The position numbers and the translations under genes were made by a program. The notes beneath the pieces were generated by a model. That model was given only the letters and a program-made list of their open reading frames with translations, had not been told where the DNA came from and did no database searches. A DNA stretch of 37,426 bases. Origin: Planctomycetota bacterium. GTDB lineage: Bacteria > Planctomycetota > Planctomycetia > Gemmatales > Gemmataceae. How positions within the stretch are numbered: the stretch's first letter is position 1; the number at the start of each line of letters is the position of its first letter. The stretch lies in NCBI GenBank assembly GCA_021781415.1, contig JAJXWW010000185.1, positions 1 through 37,426 on the forward strand, read 5' to 3'. Below are positions 8,348-16,200 of this stretch, piece after piece.

Positions 8348-8510
8348 GGTGCAACGCGAATACCCCCTCGGCTGTTGAGACGGTGGGCACAGAATGTATG
8401 TAAGGTTAATCCGGCTAAGGAGTTAGACTGGGCGGTCCCCATCCTGGATCCACCGCGATAGATTGTGCGAGGCGCAAACGAATATCAAGTTCGGCGAAGA
8501 AAACACACCA

Positions 8511-9050
8511 ATGGACCAACAGCCGAATGCCTCCGATACCTTCGACTGGTCGAGCGTTGCTCCCAAGAGCGTTGCTCCCAATGCTGAACACTACCAATTG
8601 GCTCTGCATGAGTACAACGCGGGACGGTCCTTCTCAGAGATCGTGACCCTCCTGGAAGATCAAGGGTTGTCTTCGGAGTTAACCCCGGAAGTGACCACGG
8701 CCGTGGCGAAGAACCGTGCGTTCTATCTCTACTCGGCCGGGAAGAGCCGGGCCGAGGTCGCCTCCATCCTCTTAGCGCGGGGGTTGAACACGGTCGCCGC
8801 CAAACACATCGCCGCTGAGGTCGATCGGTCGAGGGAGAGTGCATTTGCGTCGGCGGGGATGGGGAAGTGGCAGACCCGTTCGTTGGTAACGGGCGGAGTG
8901 TGTCTGATGGCCGGACTGGCGTTGTATTATTTGGCTCGCTTGGGTGTGATGCTTGTTCCGGGCGAATTGATAGCGGGGTTACTGGGTGCTGGCCTCCTTT
9001 TATCGGTCTACGGTGGAATATACGTCGTGTTCCGCGTTCGGTCGATATAG
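8511..9050 (+). CDS. Membrane protein with tandem helical motifs
   Basis: A 179-residue protein of unknown function. Residues about 24-105 contain two related helical units, ALHEYNAGRSFSEIVTLLEDQGLS and AFYLYSAGKSRAEVASILLARGLN, each a Y-x-x-G-x-S/R-x-x-E-I/V pattern ending in a turn. Two hydrophobic segments near the C-terminus (SLVTGGVCLMAGLALYYL and a second one ending in VYGGIYVVF) predict a membrane hairpin. Within the N-terminal region the 15-base unit GAGCGTTGCTCCCAA is duplicated in frame at 8552-8581, giving SVAPKSVAPN. No good ribosome-binding site marks the start; ATG 8511 is chosen because the upstream extension is not protein-like. Confidence 0.6.
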   Translation: MDQQPNASDTFDWSSVAPKSVAPNAEHYQLALHEYNAGRSFSEIVTLLEDQGLSSELTPEVTTAVAKNRAFYLYSAGKSRAEVASILLARGLNTVAAKHIAAEVDRSRESAFASAGMGKWQTRSLVTGGVCLMAGLALYYLARLGVMLVPGELIAGLLGAGLLLSVYGGIYVVFRVRSI

Positions 9051-9186
9051 CGCCGAACATGTAGTCGTGGCTGCGGCATTCTGGGTATGTCTCACTAGCC
9101 GCCGCGATAGGCGAACGAGATCGTTCGGCGAAAGATTGCGAAGGATCCAGCGAATTACTCCTCGTTCGGCAAAGGGGGGAGGCGAG

Positions 9187-9693
9187 GTGAAAGTGCAAAT
9201 AGGTTGCTTCACTGTCTTCCTGAGCGTTTTCGTCCCGATCGGCTTGGGGCTTCTCGGATTCGGCATATGGAGTGCCCGGTTGTCAACCCAAGCGGCGGCT
9301 TGGCCGACCACCCCTGGGACAATCACGCAACTCTCCGTCCAAGAAAATTCAGACTGCGACGGCAACACTTACGAAGTCAGGGTTCAATATAAATACACGG
9401 TCGATGGCGCTGCTTATCAAGGATCGCGTCTCGCCTTTGGGTATGCGGCAAGTAGCGGCAGAGAGGCACACGACGAGATCCACAGAAAGCTGCGAGGGGC
9501 TAAGACCATCGCGGTGCGTTATAAACCCTCCGAACCGTCGGTGTCGTGTCTGTCCTTCGGCCTGCACCGTTCGATCCAAATGATTCTTGTGTTCGCCGTC
9601 ACTTGGCTCGTGATTGTGTTCGGGTTCACTTTGTTCGCGTGGATACTAACTTGCAGCGACAGCGTGATGTTGGACAACTTGTCGGTACAGTAG
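9187..9693 (+). CDS. DUF3592-like membrane protein
   Basis: A 168-residue protein with one hydrophobic segment at each end (about residues 8-32 and 130-155) and a middle domain of the DUF3592 type. That domain has W-x-x-T-P-G-T-I-T near the start, YEVRVQYKYTVDGAAYQGSR in the centre and KTIAVRYKPSEPS near the end, the usual family progression. The start is GTG 9187, placed after GGAGG at 9178-9182; a GTG two codons later is also possible. The longer open frame upstream is not convincing. Function is unknown for the family; the topology suggests an extracytoplasmic loop domain. Confidence 0.7.
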   Translation: MKVQIGCFTVFLSVFVPIGLGLLGFGIWSARLSTQAAAWPTTPGTITQLSVQENSDCDGNTYEVRVQYKYTVDGAAYQGSRLAFGYAASSGREAHDEIHRKLRGAKTIAVRYKPSEPSVSCLSFGLHRSIQMILVFAVTWLVIVFGFTLFAWILTCSDSVMLDNLSVQ

Positions 9694-9730
9694 GGCGTGC
9701 AAAGAACAAAGCGGTACGGAGTTTCGCAGG

Positions 9731-9758
9731 GCGTTCCCAAACAGAGTTTGGGATCGAG
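9731..9758. repeat. Short GTTCCCAAAC palindrome
   Basis: GCGTTCCCAAAC and GTTTGGGATCGAG face each other across a three-base loop. It belongs to the same look-alike family as the CTCGTTCCCACGC termini at 23344-23528. It lies between the DUF3592-like gene and the frameshifted gene that follows. Confidence 0.6.
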
Positions 9759-9774
9759 AAAGGGATACCATTTC

Positions 9775-10253
9775 ATGAAACTCGATCTTCGTAAAGACCT
9801 TAAGGAGATCTACTCGTATATCCTGGATCGAGTAAAAAACTTCGACCCTCCGAAGAACAAGGAGCGGGCAAAGCGAACGCGCCGATCACTCAAATAACCG
9901 TCGGCTTTCAGTGTGACCGGGCGGGATGGATCGCCCCGGTTTTCGATACACGGCCCAAGGCGGAGCCTGACGGTCAATGGAACGAGTACATAAAAAAGCG
10001 GAATGTCTTCGAGCGCCCTCGTTGGCAGGAAGCATTCGAGGCACTCGACGAAGAAAGTGTCGAGTTCACCCTTCACAATGGCGAGAAGAAAACAATCCTA
10101 CCCATTCTCGACGATGGGGACGAGGGCGAAGACGGTGATAAAGAGGAGGACGATTATGTTGCCGCGAGGAGAATCGATGCGTTGATTGGGCGCGACGCGC
10201 TTGCGGCGCGCGTTCGGGTGTGCGAACGCACGCCGCAAGTGCGTCGCCGCTAA
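9775..10253 (+). pseudogene. Frameshifted hypothetical gene (possible -1 frameshift)
   Basis: The ATG at 9775, with AAGGGA upstream, opens MKLDLRKDLKEIYSYILDRVK, which stops at 9895-9897. A second, protein-like stretch in the -1 frame runs to TAA 10251-10253 and contains ITVGFQCDRAGWIAPVFDT, PDGQWNEYIKKR and a very acidic region. Together they resemble one planctomycete protein of about 158 residues. Either a one-base indel near 9875-9890 broke it, or it is read through a programmed -1 shift: the in-frame heptamer A AAA AAC lies at 9834-9840 with a small CTTCG/CGAAG stem immediately after it. The final codons lie inside the 10192-10247 palindrome, and the stop overlaps that of the opposing gene. 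Confidence 0.65.
10192..10247. terminator. 25-bp-stem palindrome between convergent genes
   Basis: Arms at 10192-10216 and 10223-10247 are complementary at 23 of 25 positions around the six-base loop GGTGTG. The structure lies within the last codons of the rightward gene and three bases beyond the stop of the leftward HPF1-like gene, so it could act on transcripts from both sides. There is no T tract, so it may instead be a REP-type repeat that was co-opted into coding sequence. Confidence 0.65.
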
Positions 10254-11176
10254 TCGTCGTTGTCGAGGATGTCCACCGACGGAAGGTTGCGATTTTCCCG
10301 ATGGACGCGCAGGACATGGCGCAGTACCTCGCGTCCCAAGGCCGCGTAGGCCGCATCGAGCAATTCGTAAGCGTACTGCGTGTGCCGTTCGCCGCCGATT
10401 GCCCACAGATCCTTGCCGAGTTTCAGAGCCGTGCCGGGAAAGCCGTCGTGCAACGCAACCCGCGCTTCTTCGACGACTTCGACTGGATCGTCCGTTCGAC
10501 AGAGATACGACCACAATTTTCGGTCCCTGCGAGATAGCGGTCGATAGCTCTCCGGCGGTACGACGATGCCCATTCCCTCTTGCGTTTTGGCCGTGGGACG
10601 CCGGCGCGACCGACCGGCCCAGCGATCCACATATGCCGCTCCGATTTCGCCTCGCTTCGATTCATCGAACGCCGTCAGCTTGCGACGCCAAGCATCGAGT
10701 TGCCGCATTTCTTCCTCATATTCCTCGCGGTCTTCGGCATCGTTTTCACAATCTTCCTCGCAATCGCGATAGCGTTCCTCCAAGTGGAGACGCACGGCAG
10801 GAAACAGACCGTTGCCATCCACGGACAACTCGTAAGCGTCGGCGGCATGATACGATGCCACGCAATCGGAACTATCGCGGGGATCGTCGAGGTAGTAGCC
10901 CCAATGCAGACCGTCGCCTTCCCCCGCGAGTACCGTGAAGAACTCCGGCGGATCAAAGGAGTAACGCCAGTGCAAAAGGAGGCTATGTCGCGGCGTGCGT
11001 CCATCGAAGCGACCGGCCAGGATCTCGAATGGCCCCACCAGCTGAATCGAGAGATCGAGAAGTGCGTTGAGTGGATCGAGCGGTTGCAGTCGGTTGACGA
11101 ATCTCCAGAAGCGGAAGAAATCTTCGGGAAAGTCGAAACCATAGAGTTCGCGGAGTTGTTGACGACGATCGATCAT
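10250..11176 (-). CDS. Bacterial HPF1 homologue (DUF2228 family)
   Basis: A 308-residue protein that reads closely like human histone PARylation factor 1, the cofactor that completes the PARP1/2 active site and directs ADP-ribosylation to serine. Matching blocks in the same order are PEDFFRFWRF (17-26), IQLVGPFEILAG (44-55), LHWRYSFDPPEF (68-79), WGYYLDDP (92-99), GMGIVVPPESYR (201-212) and LKLGKDLW (251-258). Tyr211-Arg212 fall where HPF1 has the PARP-contacting Tyr238-Arg239. His243-Asp244 fall about where HPF1 has Asp283-Glu284, so the catalytic Glu position is Asp here. An acidic, probably coiled stretch (about 136-160) is inserted. ATG 11176 is chosen because the upstream extension is repeat-derived. 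No PARP is visible in this window, so the bacterial role is unknown. Confidence 0.85.
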   Translation of the reverse strand: MIDRRQQLRELYGFDFPEDFFRFWRFVNRLQPLDPLNALLDLSIQLVGPFEILAGRFDGRTPRHSLLLHWRYSFDPPEFFTVLAGEGDGLHWGYYLDDPRDSSDCVASYHAADAYELSVDGNGLFPAVRLHLEERYRDCEEDCENDAEDREEYEEEMRQLDAWRRKLTAFDESKRGEIGAAYVDRWAGRSRRRPTAKTQEGMGIVVPPESYRPLSRRDRKLWSYLCRTDDPVEVVEEARVALHDGFPGTALKLGKDLWAIGGERHTQYAYELLDAAYAALGREVLRHVLRVHRENRNLPSVDILDNDD

Positions 11177-11192
11177 GCAATTGATTGTAACC

Positions 11193-11269
11193 AGCCCAGA
11201 GCGCCAGCGACGGGCGAGTTGCCCCGTCGCTGGCGCACCGAACATCCCCGTCGCTGGCGCTCCGGGCTA
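11193..11269. repeat. AGCCCGGAGCGCCAGCGACGGG-type palindromic repeat, 2.5 arms
   Basis: One arm at 11193-11214 (AGCCCAGAGCGCCAGCGACG...) pairs with the arm at 11246-11269 (CCCCGTCGCTGGCGCTCCGG...). A truncated third copy, CCCCGTCGCTGGCGC, sits between them at 11222-11236. This kind of repeat, as I remember it, is scattered through planctomycete genomes. It fills the gap between the DUF1501 gene and the HPF1-like gene, both on the minus strand. Confidence 0.75.
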
Positions 11270-11280
11270 GTAAGAGACCC

Positions 11281-12741
11281 TTACGACAAAATGCCCGTGA
11301 CCGGTTCGCCCTGAACCAGTTCGCGCGGTTGATTGAGATGGTTCAACACCATCGTGTTCGGATCGATTCCGACGCTGTGGTAGATGGTGGCCAACAGTTC
11401 GCGCGGGTGGACGGGGTTCTCGACCGGAGCGGAGGCCGTCTTGTCGGACTTGCCGTAGACCAAGCCGCGTTTGACGCCCGCTCCGGCGATGACTCCGGTG
11501 TAACAGTATGGCCAATGATCGCGGCCATCGTCCTGATTGTCGTTGCCGGAGGTGCTGACGCCGCGCTGGGGGCTGCGACCGAACTCGCCGACGGCCACGA
11601 CGAGAGTTTCCGAGAGCAGGCCGCGTTGATCCAGATCGTCGATCAGCGCCGACAGCGCCGAGTCGAGCATGGGAGCTGCTTGGTCCTTCATGCGCTTGGT
11701 GAGTCCGGCATGGACATCCCACGAATGATTGTCGGAGTTGGCGACCTTGGGCCAATTGACTTCGACGAAGCGCGTTCCAGCTTCGATGAGTCGGCGGGCC
11801 AGCAGACAGCTTTGTCCGAAGGTGTTCATGCCGTAACGTTCGCGCAGCGCCTTCGGCTCCTCGGATAGCGCGAAGGCCTTGCGAGCGCGGCCTGAGATGA
11901 CCAAGCCGAGCGCCTTGCCGTAGTATTCGTCGAGACTATATTTCGCCGTCGCTTCTTCGATGGCGGGCATGCCTTCGTTGATGCGATCCCGCAGCCTAGC
12001 CCGGCGTTGCAGCCGTTGCGACGACACTTCGTCGCGCAGCTTCAAATCGTCGGTCTTGATGCGTTCCATCTTGTTCATGTCCATGTCGTCGCCGGCCGGA
12101 TAGAGCAAGTACGGATCGTAGGCGCGACCGAGGAAACCGGCGTTGCCCCCCTTGCCCACGACGTTGCTCTCTTGGAGCGGGCGCGGCATCATCACGAAGG
12201 GGAGCATCGGCACGGTCGGCGGCTTGAGGCGGATGATGTTCGATCCGACGGTGGGGAAATCCTTGGGAGAGGGCGGTTCAAGTTGGCCGGATGGGCTGAC
12301 TTTGTCGGCGGTGTATCCGGTCAACATTTGATAGATCGCCGCCGTGTGATTGAACAGTCCGACGGGAGTATAGCTCAGCGCGCGGAGCATGGTGACTTTG
12401 TCGTTGACCTTGGCGAACTTCGGCAACAACTCGGTGAACTTGCAGCCGGGCACTTTGGTGTCGATGGCCTTGAAGACGCTTTTGACGTTGGCGGGCACGT
12501 TGTCCTTGGGATCCCACAAGTCGAGATGGCTCGGCCCGCCTTGCAGATAGAGCAAAATGACGCTCTTGGCCTTGCCAAAGCCGGGACCGCCACCGCTTTG
12601 CTTCTTGGCCTGCGCCTGTTGCAGGGCGAAGATGTTGGCCAAACTAACGCCGAGCAGGGCCGAGCCGCCGACGCGCAATAATTCGCGGCGCGTCATGCCG
12701 TCGCAGGTAGCTCTGCCTGCTTGTCCAGGGATCACGAGCAT
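11281..12741 (-). CDS. DUF1501 secreted protein, twin-arginine signal
   Basis: A 486-residue DUF1501 protein, a sulfatase/alkaline-phosphatase-fold family greatly expanded in planctomycetes. The N-terminus reads [22 protein letters not shown], the usual twin-arginine signal of this family. Further family landmarks are [31 protein letters not shown], the segment PFVMMPRP, and a C-terminal [11 protein letters not shown] with [21 protein letters not shown]. The length is typical. Members often pair with DUF1800 genes; a DUF1800 gene is in this window but 11 kb away. Its substrate is unknown. A good promoter lies about 60 bases upstream (12807-12836). Confidence 0.95.
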   Translation of the reverse strand: MLVIPGQAGRATCDGMTRRELLRVGGSALLGVSLANIFALQQAQAKKQSGGGPGFGKAKSVILLYLQGGPSHLDLWDPKDNVPANVKSVFKAIDTKVPGCKFTELLPKFAKVNDKVTMLRALSYTPVGLFNHTAAIYQMLTGYTADKVSPSGQLEPPSPKDFPTVGSNIIRLKPPTVPMLPFVMMPRPLQESNVVGKGGNAGFLGRAYDPYLLYPAGDDMDMNKMERIKTDDLKLRDEVSSQRLQRRARLRDRINEGMPAIEEATAKYSLDEYYGKALGLVISGRARKAFALSEEPKALRERYGMNTFGQSCLLARRLIEAGTRFVEVNWPKVANSDNHSWDVHAGLTKRMKDQAAPMLDSALSALIDDLDQRGLLSETLVVAVGEFGRSPQRGVSTSGNDNQDDGRDHWPYCYTGVIAGAGVKRGLVYGKSDKTASAPVENPVHPRELLATIYHSVGIDPNTMVLNHLNQPRELVQGEPVTGILS

Positions 12742-12806
12742 GATCGATTCCTCATGGAAAGTGGGATCGTCGGGGGTGGGTGGGCGGATGGTAACTCTAC
12801 CTGATA

Positions 12807-12836
12807 ACTATACTGAGTCCACGAACCGGCTGTCAA
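12807..12836 (-). promoter_or_regulatory. Sigma70-type promoter for the DUF1501 gene
   Basis: On the minus strand a perfect TTGACA (plus coordinates 12831-12836) is followed after 18 bases by TATAGT (12807-12812). Predicted transcription would begin near 12800 and leave a leader of about 60 bases before the ATG at 12741. It lies after the stop codon of the Xre gene, so DUF1501 need not depend on read-through. Confidence 0.7.
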
Positions 12837-12861
12837 ACAGAATCTTCGGGATTCCTGCGGT

Positions 12862-13260
12862 TCAGGATGCGGATAGATTCGGCATCTGTTCCTCGCTCGA
12901 TTTGTCCTCGAAGCTCCAGAGTAGGCGCTTTCCCAAACCATCCGCGTAGCGGCAAATCGTTGCCAATGTTGGGTTATCGTGCCGACCAGTTTCCAAACGA
13001 CTGAGCGTTGCCTTATCCATGCCGGTTCGATCCGCCATCTCGGAGAGACTCAACCCGGCATTTTCTCTCACGCGGCGCAACTCCGAAAGCAGAGCGAGTA
13101 TCGCAAGGTAGGTTCCTTGAGGGATGGGCGTCGTGTACTCGCCGGAAGCCACCAAACTTTCGAGGGACGGTCGCTCGCGCTGGAAGCGTTCGCGGATTTC
13201 CTTGTGCTGTCGGCGCTCTTCCTCGGTGAAGGTTCGATTTCGGTGCATCTGTTTGGCCAC
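12862..13260 (-). CDS. Xre-family HTH regulator, putative antitoxin
   Basis: A 132-residue DNA-binding protein. Residues about 57-115 form a helix-turn-helix of the Xre/Cro type: LSELRRVRENAGLSLSEMAD, then RTGMDKATLSRLETGR, then NPTLATICRYADGLGKRL. The N-terminal 45 residues are charged and probably contact the partner. The start is GTG 13260, supported by AAGGGAG on the minus strand; that site lies in the 12-base gap after the preceding gene. The tight spacing and gene sizes fit a type II toxin-antitoxin operon with the toxin first, where this protein would neutralise the toxin and repress the operon. Confidence 0.8.
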   Translation of the reverse strand: MAKQMHRNRTFTEEERRQHKEIRERFQRERPSLESLVASGEYTTPIPQGTYLAILALLSELRRVRENAGLSLSEMADRTGMDKATLSRLETGRHDNPTLATICRYADGLGKRLLWSFEDKSSEEQMPNLSAS

Positions 13261-13272
13261 GTTCGCTCTCCC

Positions 13273-13548
13273 TTATTTGCGCGGCGGGGGTGCCTCGTAG
13301 GCGGTTATGGGATAAAAAGACAATGGATCGTCCGAAACGTGGTCGTAAACTACGGCAATGTAACGCCCGAGTGAAGTCCATCCGAAAGTAATCGGTAGTC
13401 CGCTGGTTCTACTAATCGTCGAGAGTGAATGATTGCCTTCCAAGACTTCCGCTACCTCTTCGGCAGTGATGCCGTGGCCATCCTCGACGATATGCCACCA
13501 ATTGCCCTCCGTATCATCTTCCAAATCCCAGATGATGGTGGGCTTCAT
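13273..13548 (-). CDS. Small BrnT-like putative toxin
   Basis: A 91-residue protein upstream of and nearly touching the Xre gene. The sequence starts TIIWDLEDDTEGNWWHIVEDG, continues with ITAEEVAEVLEGN, and ends with GRYIAVVYDHVSDDPLSFYPITAYEA. That order (W-D near the start, a short helix, a strand with V-V-Y, and a terminal I-T-A-Y-E) resembles BrnT/RelE-like RNase toxins, but the match is distant. ATG 13548 follows GGAG at a normal distance; a TTG six codons upstream is less likely. Toxicity is inferred from the gene pair. Confidence 0.65.
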   Translation of the reverse strand: MKPTIIWDLEDDTEGNWWHIVEDGHGITAEEVAEVLEGNHSLSTISRTSGLPITFGWTSLGRYIAVVYDHVSDDPLSFYPITAYEAPPPRK

Positions 13549-13621
13549 GGGACATCTCCGATTCAAGCCGTGAGCCGTTGATTTATGTTACAACGATTAG
13601 ACACTCGGGTCAAGAAGAACC

Positions 13622-14959
13622 CTAAATCGTTTTCAGATACTCGAGAATCGCTTTGCGTTCGTCCTCGCTGAGTTTGTCGCCGTAGGTGTGACCACCGTTG
13701 CCGCGACCGATTGCGCCGGTGTCATAGATTTTGCGATACTCCAACGGCGACCGCTTGGACGCTTCAGGCTTGTTCGGCAGCACCTCCACCTTCCATCCCA
13801 GTTTCTCCGTGTCGTAGGCGTCGAGATCGGTGCGGAACGAGCGCGTGAAAATCTTCGGCCGCGCTTTCGAGTTGAGGACGTGATAGACCGTGGGCGAGGA
13901 GCCGTTGTGAAAATAAGGCGCGGTGGCCCAGATGCCGTCGAGGGGCGGGGCTTGATAGCCAACACTGGCGCGGATGGGATGATCGCGGTTGAACCAACTC
14001 TTGGCATAGTAGTCGCCGAACTTCTGGGTGATGCCGTCAAAACGTCTGCGATCCGTGCCGATCTTTTCGAGAGGCACGATTTTGTTGGGATAGGTCCACT
14101 TCTCGCCGTAAGTGCCGTGGCAGTGCGCGCAGTTCGACGCGAACAGTTTTTCCCCCTTGGCGGCGAGTCGGCGATCGATCGGGAGGGGATACTTCGGCGG
14201 TTTCAGAGACAGCAGGTACGCACGGATGTTCTTGAAGTCTTCCTCCGCCCGCATGATGTCGGAGCCGGAATTGAGCGGACTCATCATAAACTGCATCAGA
14301 GAGCGAGCCGAGCGCGTATCCGCCCCTCCGGTGAAATACATGGTCTTTTTCTTTTTGAGCAACCACCAAGCCGGTACGTCTTCGCAGAGATCGTCTTGCA
14401 AGTCGAGATCGAGGCGCGTCAATCGGCGGTCGAGATTCGGCTCGCGATAGCCGAGGAGATAGACCGCCATCGCCCCCGCTTCGTTGGTACCGCGGACGTT
14501 GCAGAACTGAAACGGTGTATGCGGCGCGCGGCCGTCGGCGGCGGACATCTCCTCATAAAATGCCTGATAATCGAGGGTGGAATTGCCCAATCCGACGTAA
14601 GACTTTCCGCCGATGGAGCCGCCGTGACATACCATGCAATCCATGCTGATGCCTTTGCCCAAGCCCAAAGGCAACGATGCGGGACGCAGTCCCATCGGCA
14701 AGCCGCCATTGGGATACGGCGCGGCGTGCAGACCGTAGCGTTCGCGGAACAATCGGTCGTAGTCGGCTGCGGCGGGTTTCTGTTTCAGACTCCACTGCTT
14801 CCAGACATCGTCGTAGGCGCGGCGCGTCATGGTCGGCGGCGCATAGCATTTGGTCAGAAGCGCCTTCTCGCCTCGAACCGCATTCCCCTCCTCGGCTCGA
14901 GCCGATGCCAGAAAGCCGAAGGCCAACAATACGAGCCACGGACTCGCTATTTGCTTCAT
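13622..14959 (-). CDS. Secreted diheme cytochrome c
   Basis: A 445-residue exported electron-transfer protein. The signal peptide is KQIASPWLVLLAFGFLASARA. Two c-type heme attachment motifs are present: CMVCH at residues 108-112 and CAHCH at 277-281. Between them are NVRGTNEAGAMAVYLLGYREP and LDLQDDLCEDVPAWW, blocks I recognise from planctomycete cytochrome c proteins annotated only as c-type cytochromes. The region after the second heme (YQAPPLDGIWATAPYFHNGS) resembles the cytochrome-c peroxidase/MauG-type tail. ATG 14959 follows GGAGG; a much longer open frame upstream lacks a signal peptide. Its partner enzyme is unknown. Confidence 0.88.
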   Translation of the reverse strand: MKQIASPWLVLLAFGFLASARAEEGNAVRGEKALLTKCYAPPTMTRRAYDDVWKQWSLKQKPAAADYDRLFRERYGLHAAPYPNGGLPMGLRPASLPLGLGKGISMDCMVCHGGSIGGKSYVGLGNSTLDYQAFYEEMSAADGRAPHTPFQFCNVRGTNEAGAMAVYLLGYREPNLDRRLTRLDLDLQDDLCEDVPAWWLLKKKKTMYFTGGADTRSARSLMQFMMSPLNSGSDIMRAEEDFKNIRAYLLSLKPPKYPLPIDRRLAAKGEKLFASNCAHCHGTYGEKWTYPNKIVPLEKIGTDRRRFDGITQKFGDYYAKSWFNRDHPIRASVGYQAPPLDGIWATAPYFHNGSSPTVYHVLNSKARPKIFTRSFRTDLDAYDTEKLGWKVEVLPNKPEASKRSPLEYRKIYDTGAIGRGNGGHTYGDKLSEDERKAILEYLKTI

Positions 14960-15199
14960 CTCTGGACCCTCCACACGCTCCCAAACCTCACCCCGTCTTA
15001 TTGTAGCAACGGCGTTCAAGGGATTCCTTCTGGTTCTCGACTCGTACAATATCATCCCTGCCCATCTCGGCACGGAGTGCAAACCGTGCCCCTGCCGGAC
15101 GATTAACTCTCCTTCGCCGGCAGATTCGGTAGTGGCCGCGCGCCAACGGGCATCGCGGTTGAGCGTGGTCCGTCGGACCTGCGCAAAGGAGCGACTCGG

Positions 15200-16138
15200 A
15201 TGGAAATTCGCACGTTTCAACGAGGCGACGAAGCGTCGCAAGTGAGCATCTACAACGAGGCTGCCGGCGAGTTGCCGAAGTTCAAAGCGGCGACCCTGGA
15301 TGAAGTACGCCGCCGCGCTCTCTCCCCCGACCACGATGCGACCGCTCGATTCCTCGCGGTTGTGGACGGCCGGCCCGTGGGCTACGCCGGATTTCAGGGA
15401 AACGGCCGCGTGAACTATCCCTGGTGTCGAAAGGGATACGAAGCGGCGGCGCAGCCGCTGTTCGATCGCGTCTTGCAAACGATGAAGGCGCGCCAACTGA
15501 AGTCCGCCTTTGCCGCCTATCGTGCCGATTGGCCCGAGCCATTGGCATTTTTCCAGGCGAACGACTTTCGGCAGACGCGCGAGATGGTTAACTATGTCCT
15601 CGACATCGTCGAGATGCCCACGCCCATGGCGCGTCCGAATAGCAGTATCGGGCCTGCGACCCCCGAAGACTTGCCTGCCATTCTCGAAATGGGCGCGAAG
15701 GTGTTGCGCGTGTCCGAGCGCGAGGCGCTGGGAGCCTATCTCTTCGACAATCCGTATTTCCCCGCCGATTCGGCGTTCGTTCTCCGCAGCCGCGCCGGCG
15801 GTCCCGCGTTGGCCGTGGCCTTACTCGTCGCCAACCCGGCCTACGCGCATCCGCGTCAAGTCGATGCCGCCATGCCGTGCTTTCGTCTCGGCGCGTTTGG
15901 CACCGAAGGGATGACCGCGAAGCGGATCAACGGCCTATTCAGTTTCTTGACCGCCGACGCGCGCGACGCCCATCCTCTGGCGCTCGACCTCCTGGGGTAT
16001 GCGGCCTATCGTTTACAAGATACCGAGGTGGAGACGTTCGCGGCCCAGGTTCCTTCGGACGCTGGCCACTTGATGCGTTTCTACAAACAATACTTTCAAC
16101 GCCAGGGAAGTTTTCCCGTACTCGAACGCGCACTCTGA
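15200..16138 (+). CDS. GNAT-type acetyltransferase
   Basis: A 312-residue protein with an N-terminal acetyltransferase domain of the GNAT superfamily: MEIRTFQRGDEASQVSIYNE at the start, then FLAVVDGRPVGYAGFQGNGR (strand 4) and FDRVLQTMKARQLKSAFAAY, followed by PLAFFQANDFRQTREMVNY. A second GNAT-like half (about 150-312) begins IGPATPEDLPAILEMGAKVL, so this may be a tandem GNAT. The acetyl-CoA-binding R/Q-x-x-G-x-G/A loop is degenerate. Acceptor unknown. GGAG lies nine bases before ATG 15200. The FIST gene follows after 62 bases on the same strand, which suggests a two-gene operon. Confidence 0.75.
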   Translation: MEIRTFQRGDEASQVSIYNEAAGELPKFKAATLDEVRRRALSPDHDATARFLAVVDGRPVGYAGFQGNGRVNYPWCRKGYEAAAQPLFDRVLQTMKARQLKSAFAAYRADWPEPLAFFQANDFRQTREMVNYVLDIVEMPTPMARPNSSIGPATPEDLPAILEMGAKVLRVSEREALGAYLFDNPYFPADSAFVLRSRAGGPALAVALLVANPAYAHPRQVDAAMPCFRLGAFGTEGMTAKRINGLFSFLTADARDAHPLALDLLGYAAYRLQDTEVETFAAQVPSDAGHLMRFYKQYFQRQGSFPVLERAL

Positions 16139-16200
16139 CGAGTGAAGAGAGAAGAGCGGAGCGAGCAACAAACGCTCCGCTCGAAAATGGAGGGCCCGAC

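Noticed and set aside
14960..15199. N-terminal extension of the cytochrome into the 14960-15496 open frame
   Set aside because: The signal peptide and GGAGG place the start at 14959; the extension overlaps the divergent GNAT gene and has no protein-like features.
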